Source: Didymella arachidicola (lineage: Eukaryota > Ascomycota > Dothideomycetes > Pleosporales > Didymellaceae). Taken from it: a stretch of 64,000 nucleotides of DNA. The stretch covers positions 1,674,001 to 1,738,000 of the forward strand of contig CM049985.1 of the NCBI GenBank assembly GCA_016630955.3. Reading direction: 5' to 3'. Position 1 is the first letter of the stretch. Every line of letters begins with the position of its first letter. Shown here one piece after another: positions 1 through 11,769 of this stretch. The position numbers and the translations under genes were made by a program. The notes under the pieces are model-generated. The model saw only the letters and a list, made by a program, of their open reading frames with translations. It did not search any database and had not been told where the DNA came from.

Positions 1-2016
1 GGTGGCAAGCATCGCGATAACGGATTCGTTGATAACGGCTTCCAGAGTTGGAGAGCAGCAGACGCTCGTGGTATCTTGGGGGCCGATCAGGCCCGCGTGA
101 GTCCAATAAAAGGACAGCTGGCATGTCGTGCGAGCAGCGTCCAGGTGAGGTCGTCAGCCGGCGCCTGCGCTCGCAATTCGCCAGCAGGCACCAGGCTGCG
201 CCCGGGACCGAGGCGGCTAGACTCGTCGAGCGTGCTGGCACACGCATAACAGCACCCAGAAGAGGCCGTGTGAAGCAGGGAGGCTGTTTCAGCAGCGGCG
301 GTCTTCATCGGCAGCGTCATAACGCTCGCAGCCTCGTCATGAGGGAGCGGGGCGTGCTCGAAACAAGGGCAATTGACTGATTGATCACTGCACGCCATCT
401 CCGAGGCAGCCGGTGGGCCCTGGGGCCCTGGGGCTGTCTGCTGTCACTGTGCTGTTGACCCAGACTCCCAGCGTGTGACGAAGCTCGTTGCTGGGCTCGC
501 ACGGGGAATCAGCTCGAAGGCCCTCGAAGGCCGCCGCTCTGCAGCCAGCCAGCCAGTGAGGGCGTGGGCAGCACGCCGCCAGAAAGTTGGCAGTGGCCCG
601 GCAATCCTGTCCTGAGCCCTGATGGCGAGAGATGGCGAATGAGCCAGTGTCGATCCGGCCTGGCGCCGCTCTGCCAATGCGCATCGAAGTGGAGCACTGC
701 ATCACGCAGCACCTCGCCGCTAGGCCGCCTGCGTCTAGCGCCGCGCTAGTCCGGGCCTGGCTGAGAGGCCATGCCGTTGTTGGTGACACCGCCATCCTGC
801 GGTCGTGGGCCGCCCATATATCGGCGGATACCCTGCCTCGAATCAGCTCCCCTTTACCCATCACCACCATGTTACCCGTCCCTATGTCGTCCTGAGAGAC
901 TACCACACACGCCTCTATCGTCGTTGCTCGCACGCTACAGCTCTGCCACCTCCCCAATCGCACCTTCCACCCTCCTCGCCGCTGCTGCCTGCCCCGGACG
1001 CCGCATTCCTCTCGTTCCTTCCGCAACCGCTGCTCAGCTGCCCAGCTGCACGACCACAACCACGCACGCCGGGCACCCCTGCCCTGCTCCAGGCAGCCCA
1101 TCTCTCCACCACTGCGCCGCACACGCCAATCTAGCCGACCATCTACCTGCCGCCGTCGGTCCTTGATTTGATGTGACGGAGAGAGCTTACTGTCTGGCGA
1201 TCCCTCGATACGTACCCGACAGCCTCGCCTGCGACTCCGTCGTCACCGCAACCTCACATCCTCTCAACGCCGCGCCGCAACCCCGCTTCGTGAAGCAGAC
1301 GTTCGACACCCGTCAAGACCGAACACCGTCCTCACCAGAAGCCGCCAGCCCAGCACCTCACTCCTTCCGAGGCCGCTGCTGCTAGCTCCAGAGTCCGTGC
1401 ACCTGACTCACCTCTGCCAATCGCGTCATTAGACAGTCACACCTACTGTCTGCCTTCGACCGTCCTCCACGTATAACGACTCTCCTCCTCTTTACGCAGC
1501 GACCTCGTCTTCCTTCCGTTCTCGCTCCCGGACCCTCTTCGTCCGCTCAGCTCTATTCCGCCCGCCAGCCTGTTGAACCAGGCCATCCATACCACAGTTA
1601 ATACCGCCAGATGTGCACCACAATCTCTTAGCACTTTCCTTGTTTGTTACCACCGTCGACGGACTCTTTGTGCATACCATCGACAACGCGCGTTGTTCTC
1701 ATTTCCTTGGAGCGAATACTGCAGCATACACATTACGACATCTTCGGCGGACCTTATCCTGTACTGGACCGTGCGACCCGCAACACATCTTATTGCTATC
1801 TCTTACGAAGCTTCGGTCACATAAAAGTTCGATAGAGCATCGTCTTTGGGTTAACGGCTGTTGATCCGTTGATCCCCCAAAACTTCCTTTGTTTGGTTGT
1901 TTCATCTGTTCACGTGGCGGCTTTCACCGTCACCCTCACCTGTTGCGGCCAGCTTCGAGTAGACTCTCCCCGGGTTTCTCCTGCTTCGCTCCCTGTGACT
2001 TATCACATCCTTCTCA
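1..2016. other. upstream region of kinase gene, no gene seen
   Basis: About 2 kb with no convincing gene. The open frames here are short, overlap on both strands and resemble no family I know. The part from about 900 to 1,600 is pyrimidine-rich on the plus strand, a common property of fungal promoters and leaders. A TATA-like stretch occurs near 815. It probably holds the promoter and a long 5' leader of the kinase at 2017; several short ATG-started frames could act as upstream ORFs. Confidence 0.5.
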
Positions 2017-3924
2017 ATGGAGTGTATGCGTGATCAGCTTCAGGCAGGTGTTGTGCTTCATGGCCGATACGAAACCATCTCTGCTCTCAACCATGGCTCT
2101 TTCGGCATGGTCTTTCAGGCCAAGGACCTTACCACTGACGAGCTTGTTGCCATCAAGGTAGTGACCAAACCCTCTGCCGCTGTCAACTGCCCTACTGCCT
2201 TTGCCGTTGATGAACGCTCTGAGGAGCTCGGTGTCCACCTTCGTCTTGGCAATCACCCTAACGTTGTCAATCTCATTCAGTCCTGGGAGACCGACAACCA
2301 CATCTACCTCGTCTTGGAGTACTGCTCTAATGGCGACCTTTACGAGGCCATCCGCTTCGACAAGGGTCCCTTGGAGACGGAGCACGTTCGCGACTTCATG
2401 ATGCAGCTGGTCGGTGCCGTTGAGTTCATCCACTCCAAGGGCATATACCACCGCGACATCAAGCCTGAGAACATCTTCCTCATGCAGGATGGCTCGATGA
2501 AGCTTGGCGACTTCGGTCTTGCTACTTCCGACGCCTGGTCCTGGGAGATCGCCGTTGGCAGTGACCGCTACATGGCACCTGAGCAGTATGATCCCACCAA
2601 CGCTGGTTACTCCACCGCGAAGGCCGATATTTGGGCTATTGGCATCTGCATGCTCAATGTGCTCTTCCAACGTAACCCCTTCGCCATCCCAGCGTCTTCG
2701 GATCCTCTGTACGCCGACTTCGCTCTTGACCGCCAGAGCCTCTTCGATGTCTTCCCGAACATGTCTCAGGATACCTTCGAGGTCCTCAGGCACTGCTTGG
2801 CCATCGATCCTGAGAAGCGCAGCATGGACGGTGTCAAGGACGCCCTCAACCGCGCCATCACTTTCACGACTGATGACGAGGCTCTCGACGAGTTCTGCAC
2901 CGAGGAGCGCGAGCCCTTCGCTGTTGGCGCCAACCGTGAACCACTTCGCACCCCTTCTATCAGCACCCCTTCGATCGATAAAGGTGGTTCGTTTCCTTGG
3001 GCCAAGGCTCTTGCCATGTCACCGCCGCAGCAGTTCCGTCAGCTCTCGGTCATTCCAGACACTGAGATCTACTCTGACGACCTGTTTCCGGCTCATGACT
3101 ACGCTGTGAAGCCCGAGCATGCGTCCGCTGTATCTTTTGTGGACTCTGGCTTGGGCTTATCTTTCCAATCGACTGACGTCAGTGAGCGCTCCGAGCGTGA
3201 GCCAATTAGTTTCACGCGTTCCAAGCCAATGCCCATCTCTGGCTCCCTTCCTACCAAGCCCTTCAACAGCATGTCGTCCGTCTTCGGCAAGAAGCGCGAT
3301 ATCTTCTCCAAGAGCTGGAGTGACCTTTGGGAGGAAGAGGACGACGACGCGCAGTTCATGGCTGAGCTTGAGAACAATTTCCACAGCTTCAAGGCTGAGA
3401 AGCCAGCGAAGCAGGTTGTTTCTGAGGCTGGCTCAGGTGTCTCCACTCCCCGCGGCGGCTTGTCGGAGGTCAAGAACCCTGCCACTGTTCATAACAGCAG
3501 GGGCCGTTCGCCGACGAAGCGCCGTGAGGTCGACCACGTCAGCGAGACCACCGGCTTCATTTTCGAGGAGCACCAAACTCCTGCACGTCATTCTCCCATC
3601 AAGAAGACCTCGGGCATGGATAAGTGGGCCGCTCTTGGTGACCGTCGCCGTGGTCAGCACTCGCCAACCAAGGAGTCGGCCCCTGTGACTCCCTCCAAAC
3701 CCATCAAGTCGCCCAAGTTGGCTCAGCCTATCCCGAACTCTGCCCGGAAGCGCAGTCGGACCGGCACTTGGAGAAAACCTATCAACTGGGGTCCAAGTCA
3801 ACATGAGAACATCCCCAAAATTCCTGTTGTGGACCACAAGTACAAGAGCATGGAATGGCGCCATTACAACAATCCACCTTTGATCGTGGATGACGACATT
3901 GGCGACCTTGAGTGGGTGTGGTAG
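2017..3924 (+). CDS. Ser/Thr protein kinase, Ran1/Ksp1-like
   Basis: Single-exon gene for a 635-residue Ser/Thr kinase. The kinase domain covers about residues 18-285: a glycine-rich loop with NHGSFG (first Gly replaced by Asn), VAIK lysine K47, catalytic HRDIKPEN at 145-152, DFG at 165-167 and APE at 187-189. The rest (about 290-635) is Ser/Pro-rich and low-complexity, with repeated SPTK-type sites and an acidic C-terminal tail ending in Trp. Domain layout and loop spelling fit the fungal Ran1/Ksp1 family, which acts in nutrient signalling, meiosis entry and filamentation. That role is inferred from the family. The start is the first ATG in the frame and sits just before the kinase domain. 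The family assignment is good; the exact orthologue is less certain. Confidence 0.9.
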   Translation: MECMRDQLQAGVVLHGRYETISALNHGSFGMVFQAKDLTTDELVAIKVVTKPSAAVNCPTAFAVDERSEELGVHLRLGNHPNVVNLIQSWETDNHIYLVLEYCSNGDLYEAIRFDKGPLETEHVRDFMMQLVGAVEFIHSKGIYHRDIKPENIFLMQDGSMKLGDFGLATSDAWSWEIAVGSDRYMAPEQYDPTNAGYSTAKADIWAIGICMLNVLFQRNPFAIPASSDPLYADFALDRQSLFDVFPNMSQDTFEVLRHCLAIDPEKRSMDGVKDALNRAITFTTDDEALDEFCTEEREPFAVGANREPLRTPSISTPSIDKGGSFPWAKALAMSPPQQFRQLSVIPDTEIYSDDLFPAHDYAVKPEHASAVSFVDSGLGLSFQSTDVSERSEREPISFTRSKPMPISGSLPTKPFNSMSSVFGKKRDIFSKSWSDLWEEEDDDAQFMAELENNFHSFKAEKPAKQVVSEAGSGVSTPRGGLSEVKNPATVHNSRGRSPTKRREVDHVSETTGFIFEEHQTPARHSPIKKTSGMDKWAALGDRRRGQHSPTKESAPVTPSKPIKSPKLAQPIPNSARKRSRTGTWRKPINWGPSQHENIPKIPVVDHKYKSMEWRHYNNPPLIVDDDIGDLEWVW

Positions 3925-4894
3925 GCAATTGCCTCCACTTGTAGTCTTGACTCTTCATCATCCCTTTTCCTTTTTTGCTTTAAAATACGTTGGAAAACAA
4001 GATGATCATCCTAGGACTTTCAACAATATCACCTGAGCCAACAACCCATCAACAATAATACCCCGGCCAGTTTGTAACTCTGTAGATACCATTTCCCTGC
4101 TCTCAACTCCTGTACTCTTCTCTTCTTCGACACCACCCACCTCATCATATCCCTCTCGACCCTATCTCGTCGCTTGGTATCTTTCCTTTGTTACTGGGGT
4201 GTTTTGTTTGCATTAGCACAGCAGGTGGATGAAACAGACTGTACTGAATGGCCATTCATCAGACTGTATGACACGGAGCGACTAGCATGGCATTGGAATG
4301 GCGTTTTGTTTGTTATCACTTCACTTCTATAGGGATGATTAGTTAGTCAAGACTCGTATCCGTCGGAGATCTCGCATCCCCTTGGGCATGTAACAGATCC
4401 GGGATTTACCCACTCAGAAATTGTCCTCTGCTTCATTGTGATGATTTGCTTAGTTAGTTCATCTGTAAGGAAGGTGCGACCTGGTCTCTTGAATGACGCC
4501 AGTCTCACATAGCATGCTTGCCAGCTTCTCTACTGGGTGCAGCTGATTACAGCAGCAAGGCATTCTTATCAGATAACCGCTGCATGCGTCCTTTTGGGAA
4601 GGTAATTATTGTAGGCCGCCTTAGAATGACGACTTGGGACGGCGCTCATGCCGAATGCCGATCGGACTGGTGATCAGCAACACCAACAACAAGATGACCG
4701 GCATAAGCAGAGGTAGACGTATAAAATTTGGCAATCGGACTGCAAGCTTCTCTGTGTCGTTCAGCAGTGATTTCTCTAAAGTCTCTGGCTTAACATGCGG
4801 AATAGAAACATAATCGCCACAGAACTGAATGCAGATCATCACCAACAAAGTACGATAGTGCCGCAATAGCACACAATACCGTCCCAGATGCAAC
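3925..4894. other. kinase 3' region and FAD gene promoter
   Basis: Roughly 970 bases without a supported gene. The first few hundred are AT-richer and probably hold the kinase 3' UTR. The end near 4,860-4,894 is the leader of the FAD oxidoreductase. A 103-codon minus-strand frame (4621-4932) has a hydrophobic stretch but overlaps the start of that gene and is not accepted. Confidence 0.4.
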
Positions 4895-6292
4895 ATGACC
4901 CGCCAAATTCTTCCAGTACCTAATCCCGTCACGAGCTACTGGCTCTCCGAAGAGTCCCCACTGGCCGACCTACGCTCGACACCGCACTTGCCGGAGGGAT
5001 GTGACGTGGCAGTGATAGGTGCGGGTATGGCGGGTGTGATGAGTGCCTATCACATTTTAAAGAACGCGGAAAAGAGTGGCGATCATCGTGATCTTGATGC
5101 GGGGAAAGGTGGAAGCACAGAGCATGGGCGAGGTCCCAGCGTTGTGCTTCTCGATGCCAGACAACTATGCTCTGGCGCTACGGGTCGAAACGGTGGCCAT
5201 GTCAAGGTGCAGATCAATACGCTGCTCAGCCTGCCGGACTCTACCGAAGATGGTGGGAGGAAAAGGACTGCTTTCCAGGACTATGTTGGCAGCGTGATGC
5301 TCGAGATCAAGCGGATCGTCGAGGAAGAGGATTTAGAGTGCGAATTCGAGCTCCGCCGCAGCTTCGACGTGTTCACCGACGCCGAGCAGGCCTCGAGCAC
5401 CTACAACAAGTATGATACCGCGAGGAAAGCAGGCGAAGCATGGACACGAAATGTATCTTGGATCAGCGCCTCCCGCGCACCACAACTCACCAGCATCGCC
5501 AACGCGAAAGGCGCCTTCAGCGTCCCTGCGGCGTCTTTCTGGCCGTACAAATTCGTCACTGGTCTGCTTGCTCGCATGCTGGTCAGGTGGCCGCGCAGAC
5601 TGAATGTGCAGATGCACACACCCATTACCTCTCTCTCCTCATCCAATACCGCACCGTTGCTAACAACAGACCGCGGTACCATCGCGGCCGCAAAAGTAGT
5701 ACTGGCCACAAATGCATACACCGCAGGTCTCCTCCCACGCTTCAAAAACAAAATTATTCCCGTCCGCGGCATGGCGAGCCACCATCTCCCGAAAGAGGCA
5801 GTGCATCCACATCTCAGCAATACGTATAACATCAACTTTGGCCCGGGAAAGGGTGTCGACTACCTCAATCCAAGGCCTGATGGAGGTATTGTCGTTGGCG
5901 GCGGTGCATGGCTCTTTGGTGAGGATAAGGCGAGCTGGAGGGATAATTTCGATGACGCGCATTTGTTTCCACCGACGACTATGGCGTATTGGAGAGGGTA
6001 TATGCAAGAGAGATTTCTTGGATGGGAGGAAAGCGGGAGTGTGAGTGATTGCGTTTGGACGGGGATTATGGGTAGGACGGGTGATGGGCAGCCACTTGTG
6101 GGGCGAGTGCCAGGGAGGAGCAGTGTGTGGGTGCTGGCCGGTTTTAATGGGGGCGGAATGGCGTTGATTGCGGTTGTTGCGAGGGCGGTGGGCAAGATGG
6201 TCAGTGAAGACAAAGGGTTTGAGCAGGTTTGGGAAGAGCAGGGGCTGTTGAGAGAATTCGAGTGTTCGAAGGAGAGGTTGAAGAGACTGTAG
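4895..6292 (+). CDS. FAD-dependent oxidoreductase, DAO family
   Basis: Intronless 465-residue flavoenzyme of the D-amino-acid oxidase superfamily. The dinucleotide-binding motif GAGMAG is at residues 42-47 after a short N-terminal tail. The motif ATGRNGGH (about residue 95) is typical of the glycine/sarcosine/gamma-glutamylputrescine oxidase branch. Near the C terminus MGRTGDGQPLVG and FNGGGM form the second FAD contact region. Family members oxidise primary or secondary amines and amino acids to imines, reducing O2 to H2O2; the substrate cannot be read from sequence. No signal peptide is seen, and the C-terminal KRL is at most a weak PTS1-like end, so a peroxisomal site is only possible. The length suits a complete enzyme. 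Confidence 0.9.
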   Translation: MTRQILPVPNPVTSYWLSEESPLADLRSTPHLPEGCDVAVIGAGMAGVMSAYHILKNAEKSGDHRDLDAGKGGSTEHGRGPSVVLLDARQLCSGATGRNGGHVKVQINTLLSLPDSTEDGGRKRTAFQDYVGSVMLEIKRIVEEEDLECEFELRRSFDVFTDAEQASSTYNKYDTARKAGEAWTRNVSWISASRAPQLTSIANAKGAFSVPAASFWPYKFVTGLLARMLVRWPRRLNVQMHTPITSLSSSNTAPLLTTDRGTIAAAKVVLATNAYTAGLLPRFKNKIIPVRGMASHHLPKEAVHPHLSNTYNINFGPGKGVDYLNPRPDGGIVVGGGAWLFGEDKASWRDNFDDAHLFPPTTMAYWRGYMQERFLGWEESGSVSDCVWTGIMGRTGDGQPLVGRVPGRSSVWVLAGFNGGGMALIAVVARAVGKMVSEDKGFEQVWEEQGLLREFECSKERLKRL

Positions 6293-6512
6293 AATGCTTT
6301 ACGTATCCATATCTCGGCGCCCTCGATGGTCTACGCGATCGACTTATTCCCCGTTGGCCGAGCTATCATGTCAGTACGGCTGATGGATTGTGACGAGTAC
6401 TTTACTCATAGAGAATACTCCATAATCCTTCTTGCCTGTCTATTTTTTTGAGGAAGTACAACAGCTCTAACGCTAAACACTGCTACGTTGTGCTTAGCTA
6501 CTTTCCGCGAAC

Positions 6513-6872
6513 TCAAGCGTTATGTCGGCCTTGGCGAAACGGATTGTCTACCGCCTCCTCTATCGAAGCCTGGATCTGTGCGGAAGTGTGAGGGGAAGTT
6601 CCTGATATGCCCATTGCGACAGGTGATGAGAATATTAAGACATTGCTCTGCAGGAGGGGAAGGTGGTGGTTGACCTCAAGAACATGCTGTGAGGTCAGCC
6701 TCTCCCATGGGGCGGAGTGATTGGTGCATACTTCATAGAGAGCAACTGTGGCTAATGGCTTGGTTGCGTAGCAAGCCAGGGCAAGTACGCAGCGTGCGTT
6801 TCGAGGGAGATATGCGTCGATCGCATCCAATAGTTCGTTGGCAAGGGTCACGAGGGAGATAGTTTTTGCCAT
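6513..6872 (-). CDS. F-box-like protein fragment
   Basis: Minus-strand frame of 119 residues starting at ATG 6872. Residues 4-45 resemble a fungal F-box: LVTLANELLDAIDAYLPRN followed by a Leu/Ala-rich helix and ATKPLATVALYE, matching the usual LPxELLxxIxxYLP...LALTCKATYPLAxRALYR layout. F-box proteins bind Skp1 and bring substrates to SCF ubiquitin ligases. The remaining 75 residues show no repeat domain and the protein is far shorter than usual, so this is either a remnant or the first exon of a gene whose later exons are lost. The open frame continues upstream to 7022, but that part has no F-box character. It lies between two unrelated genes. Confidence 0.4.
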   Translation of the reverse strand: MAKTISLVTLANELLDAIDAYLPRNARCVLALACYATKPLATVALYEVCTNHSAPWERLTSQHVLEVNHHLPLLQSNVLIFSSPVAMGISGTSPHTSAQIQASIEEAVDNPFRQGRHNA

Positions 6873-7102
6873 ATTGTTGGTGTAGGGCCGTTCGACGAGG
6901 CGTGTCGCGAGAGTTGTGTTGGTGTCGGTTGGGATCCTCGCTGATGCAGGGCGGGAAGCTTCAGCGAATGAAAGGAGGTAAGCATATTTATCAACAAAAA
7001 TCACCTGATTACACAGGAGCAATTGCTGTCTGGCGACGCTCTAAGTGTAGATTACAGATACCTTGAGTATGCAAGATCTGTGCACTAAGTGTATATCTCC
7101 TT

Positions 7103-10100
7103 CTACTGACCCACGGCCTCTAACCAAACCACGCTCCTCGGACCCCCCAAGCGCATATCACCAATGCCAACAGTACTACTACTGACATCTGGCACGACCA
7201 TAAGACTTTCGCCATAGCTCAGATAGTCTATCTCACAGTTCAGGATGTCGTCTTCGCTGGTTTTGCTGTCGTCCTGCTCCCTTGGCTTGATCCTTGGCCT
7301 GATATCCACACTAGGCAGCAGCACATTGCCTGCTTTCAATGGGATAAGCATGATGGTGAACTCTTTGACTTCATCTTCTGCGACTGTGAAAAATGCACGA
7401 CGTTGGCCAGCAACAAGCCACTGGTCTGGCGACGCGTCGAGTGTGTAAATGAAGTCGATGGGATCCTCTGCGGATGCAAGGTTTGCGGCTGCAACGAGTG
7501 ATGTACTTGAAGCCCAACGGCGAGTGTGCGAGATACTCAGAGTAGCTTGGAGTGGCTGCCCAACTATGGCTATGTTCGACGGGTTGGAAAGAGCCACGAG
7601 GCTCAAAGAAGCGGTATGTAGTATGTGGACCTGAGGGATGGAAACTGTGATGACCATCCGGCGAGGTGGGCGGGGAGAAAGGGGCGCGCTCGTACTATCA
7701 GTGCTTGATGTCTGGGTTTTCGGCAGATGGATCATTCTATTGTCCTGTAACATAGGGTCAGCCAGACAGATGTAGGGGCTCTTCGAGGCTGACATACCTT
7801 CAGCCAGCTCTGCAACCACGACCGCGTCTCATCACGTGCAGTTTGTGGTAGACTTTCTAAGCAGTCTGTCCAATCCGCTTCCTCATATGTACCCAAGTCG
7901 ACCTTTTCAAGCAGAGTGATCCTCTCGTATTGGTATGGTATGACCTTGTGCTCGGCGCGATCGACAAAAGCGGCTAGCAAGAGCCTGCTCAGATACGCGG
8001 CTGGGCTTCCCTTGACTGCAGCGGCAAAGTGTAATCTCAGACGATCGAGTACATCCTCATCCAGGCAGCGATACTCCACCGCAAGAGCTAGATGTCCATT
8101 TGGCTTAGTCTGAGCTGGCTCCTGGGGTTTGGCAGTCTCCTTGGTGATCTTGTAGGTCACCGCCACAGGCTGTTTGGGGAAGATATGCAGAGGTTTCTTT
8201 GACCGTCTTGGAGCCTGTACACCGAATTCACCCGATCCTTCGAGTTCGACATCCAGGAGTTCAAGTGGGACTTGGTTTGCCGTTTTGATGTTGAATTTTG
8301 AGAACAATGACTTCTCTTTGAAATGATCATGTACATTGACATCCAACGGCAGCTCCACCGGGATAGTAAAAGACGAAAAGTACTGAAACTGGCCAGTTGC
8401 GGTGTGGTAGTCGATTTCAGCTTTGACGGTGAGATCTTGAAGTATTGTTTCCATATCGTATGGGATCTTCAGGGTAATGCTAGAGTTTGCCGGTATTGCG
8501 GCGACCGTGATGACACCAGGTTTTTGACTGTCGTCTATGCCACCATCGTCTGACTCTAAATTGACCTCAGCAGTCCGCAGTCGTAGTCCAGCTGAAGCAG
8601 ACTTCAGGCGGATCTCTGCCCTTTCAACATCGTTCGCCCCTGTAGAACAACTTATCTCGATGTGCCGCGGTTTATCGATGTGTATAAAGTGTGACAGGTA
8701 AACCCGAGCGTCAAGTGCCTCGGCACGGGGAAAACATTGAACGCGAGCTTTCTTTGCTGCTTTCAGGGACGTCACAGATGCCGACGCGATGATGCCGAGA
8801 GGAGTTGGGGTTTCCGTTTTGCTGACGGGTTCGTGTACGAAGGCAATGCGTTTTGCTTCGAGTACGATCTTATCAACTGTATATGGACCAGTGGTGTTGA
8901 TCTGTTGCATATCAGTGTTGTAAAACGATAGCTTGCTGTGCGACTCACATTGCATCCAACCCACACCCGCGTCAACCCCTTCATGATGGTCAATGCCTCA
9001 GGTGTTTCTAACCAGATGTCTTTGGCTGTGGTCGAGTGTGCACTGACCAACCTGATTTTGGCCACGCGGATTTCGACCTCATCTTCGAGGATATGCCTGA
9101 ACTGGAGGCGAAGCTGAAAGCCATCTCTGTCTTCATAATGTCGTACGTATGGCTCCACAGCGATGTCGGTGAAATATTCGGCCATCTGGACAGACACATC
9201 GTACGGCAGCTGTTGCGAGTAGTTGATAAGCTCATTAAGCACGCCACCAGTGTCGACTTTGTCGTCATTAAGCCAGTCATTTGGCATGTTGGCAATGCTT
9301 GCTTGCTTGGTTGAGCTGCTGAAAGAGATCCTGCTCGCGGCTGACCTTGCGAGTAGATCGAGAAGCGTTCGAATGTACTCATCCTTCCGGTTGAGCTTTC
9401 TCAGACAGCGAGCGTACATTTTGAGCATAGTGGCAATAACGGTATTCCATCTGCTTTTGGCAAAGAGCGATAGACTCGCATCTGGCGATCCCTTGTTTGT
9501 GATACCTGCCATGCTACCGAAATACATTGCTGCAGCTCGGAAGTCACCGAGCTCATAGCGTAGTGCGGCCAAATCACCTGTGATACTCTCTGCAGATTTG
9601 ATCTGTCCAGCCGCACGATAGTGCTGGAAGATCTGGTCGCTGAGAGTCTCGTAAAGTCGTCGAAAGTGCTCGAGAGATGTGACGGCGCTGACAAGAGCCG
9701 TGGCAGCTATACCGGAAGTAGCATGATCAGGTCTTTCAGCGTCTTTCCGAGCCATGGTGCTGCCGGCTGTGTCCTCATCTTCCTCGTCTTCGTCCAGATT
9801 GACGTCAGTGAAGTCTTCACTTTGACTAAGGGAGGGAAGGATTGCGGCCCAACCGACAGCCCATCCTAATGCTTTTCCGACATGCTCAAGCAGACGCCGT
9901 TGTATGCCGATGAGCTGTGCCCTTTGGCCAGCAAGATGTACCAAGCCGTTCTTCAGTTGATCTACAACGCCTGACTGAGTCGGTGCCGGCCGATCTTGGT
10001 ACTGACCGTTCTCGTAAACCACCTGGCCAGTGGCAGTGGGCTGTAGATAGGGCGCCTCTGTCGAGCCTGAGCGCGATGACGGCCGGGCTGGGTGAATCAT

Positions 10101-11769
10101 GGTCTTTGGTTCTGGGCTCATCTTCTCCTTGCCACGACCACTGAAGGAAAGACTCTTGCCAGGTGAGCTTGTGCTCATTTCCTTGGAAAACCTGGTGAAT
10201 GGAAGGGACGACGTTGAGGTCTCACGAAGCACTTGGTCCAAGGCCGAGAACGTCCACGATCGCACCAGATTTTCAATGAGCTGCTCTGGCCAAACGGTCT
10301 CATGAGCTTTGGCGCTGTCACAGAGGTCAGTATCGATGAGTGTGAAAGATAAGAACTGGCACTCACCCATTGATCAGGTCTTCTCGCAACAAACGTCCTG
10401 CGAACGTGATGAAGTTGAGCGCACGCGTACAGAGCTCAGCTAGGGAAAGCAGATCCTCAGAGTCAGGAATGTCTCCACCTGAGCTTGTACCAAGATGGCT
10501 ATCATCAATCGACCTTTGGTTGACACTGGCACCTGGCCGTAGCTGAAGTTTATTCGCCAAGTCTGCGCGAGCTGACTGCGAGTTGCCCATTCTCAGAAGG
10601 ATCGACATTTGACGGGCGAAGATGTACACTCGGAATTCGAAGATGGAGATGTTGTTAGCAAGGATGAGGCCCCTATAATCCTTTTTTTTGGCGTTGATAG
10701 GCCTGTCATCGTGAAACTGCATCAAATCCCCATTGTCGCCATCGGTGCTTTGCGACTGATCTACAACCTTGACGACTCGCTGGTACAGGTCTTCAGAGTG
10801 ACTGAGCATTTGCAGTACGCTGCCATCGTTCGCTTGGTCGCGAATTACCGTATCGAGTCCAATCGAAAGCTCGTCGTATCCGAGAAGCGCATCATCAACA
10901 AGACCCACGCTCTCGAACCCTCGCGCCAGCCCCTCTTTCAGAACGAAGAATGTGTTGAAATTCCAACCGGGTAGCGAACGCTGCGAATCATTCTTACGGA
11001 TGTCTTCTTCATACTGGCTGACTCGCAGGTCGAAAGAAGACAGAATCAGTGTCTTGCACTTGGTGATGGCATCAGTCCAAGCACCATCATACTCTTGCTG
11101 AGTCTCAGGAGCGGCTGGTGATGCCACAGACCCTGCAGCTGGGAGCATATGCGGAGGGACGCATTCTTTCTTTAGCCGTATCTGAGCCACTCGATCGGGC
11201 GCTGACTTCGAGACAATATTGAAGTCTGCACGAATTTTTTCGAGGATTGTTGTTGACGTCCTCTTGAACACTGAGGTTGCGCCAGTCTTCTCCTTGTCTC
11301 CAGTTACGGCGCTTCCAGATCCACGCGGCTGATTCGCTGCAGCGGTATCAGGCAGGACTACATGAACAATCATCCACTCATATGCGTCGTGGTTCTCTTG
11401 CGAGTTGGCTGAACTGCTCTGAGCTGGAGGCGTGTGGTCTTTAATCCATTCGCGTAGCTGCTTGCGCGCTGTGCCTTTGTAGGTTTCAGAATCATCACAT
11501 CTCAAAAGGTAGACTTTCAAGTAAGGTGTTCGACGCAGACCTGGGATCTGATGGCGCCTTTCTTTCTCAGCGCTCGCATCTTGCGTAGACTCGCTCGCGG
11601 GCACGAGGTCCACATGCAGAGAGTCAATGGATCTCAGGGGCCTTGTTGGTGCCTTCCAGTGCAGGTTCCGGAGCGGCAGTCGCGCAGTCAAGTCCTCCTG
11701 AATCAATGAGAACACACCCGACGGGTCGTGGTACTCGACTATGCTTGTCAGCACAGCGCGCGGTTGCAT
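7103..11769 (-). CDS. TRS130: TRAPPII complex subunit Trs130/TRAPPC10
   Basis: Four-exon minus-strand gene: exons 11769-10367, 10314-8949, 8901-7798 and 7744-7103. All three introns (52, 47 and 53 bp) have GTGAGT or GTATGT donors and CAG acceptors and keep frame, giving 1,504 residues, the size expected for fungal Trs130. The N terminus (SIVEYHDPSGVFSLIQEDL, then LYLLRC-like and EWMIVHV segments) and the middle (LAALRYELGDFRAAAMYFGSM, a TPR-like stretch) are characteristic of TRAPPC10. The C-terminal third is beta-rich, as in the family's Ig-like region. Trs130 is a TRAPPII-specific subunit; the complex activates Ypt31/Rab11 at the late Golgi. In Aspergillus the homologue is a hyphal growth (hyp) gene. 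Introns were placed by splice sites and frame, not by transcript. Confidence 0.93.

Noticed and set aside
385..1122. 245-codon minus-strand frame upstream of the kinase
   Set aside because: Arg/Ala/Gly-rich random composition, no family motif, and competing frames on the other strand.
2014..2793. 259-codon minus-strand frame
   Set aside because: Exact antisense of the kinase domain, a shadow of codon bias.
4621..4932. 103-codon minus-strand frame with a hydrophobic stretch
   Set aside because: Overlaps the FAD oxidoreductase start; no family match and no codon support.
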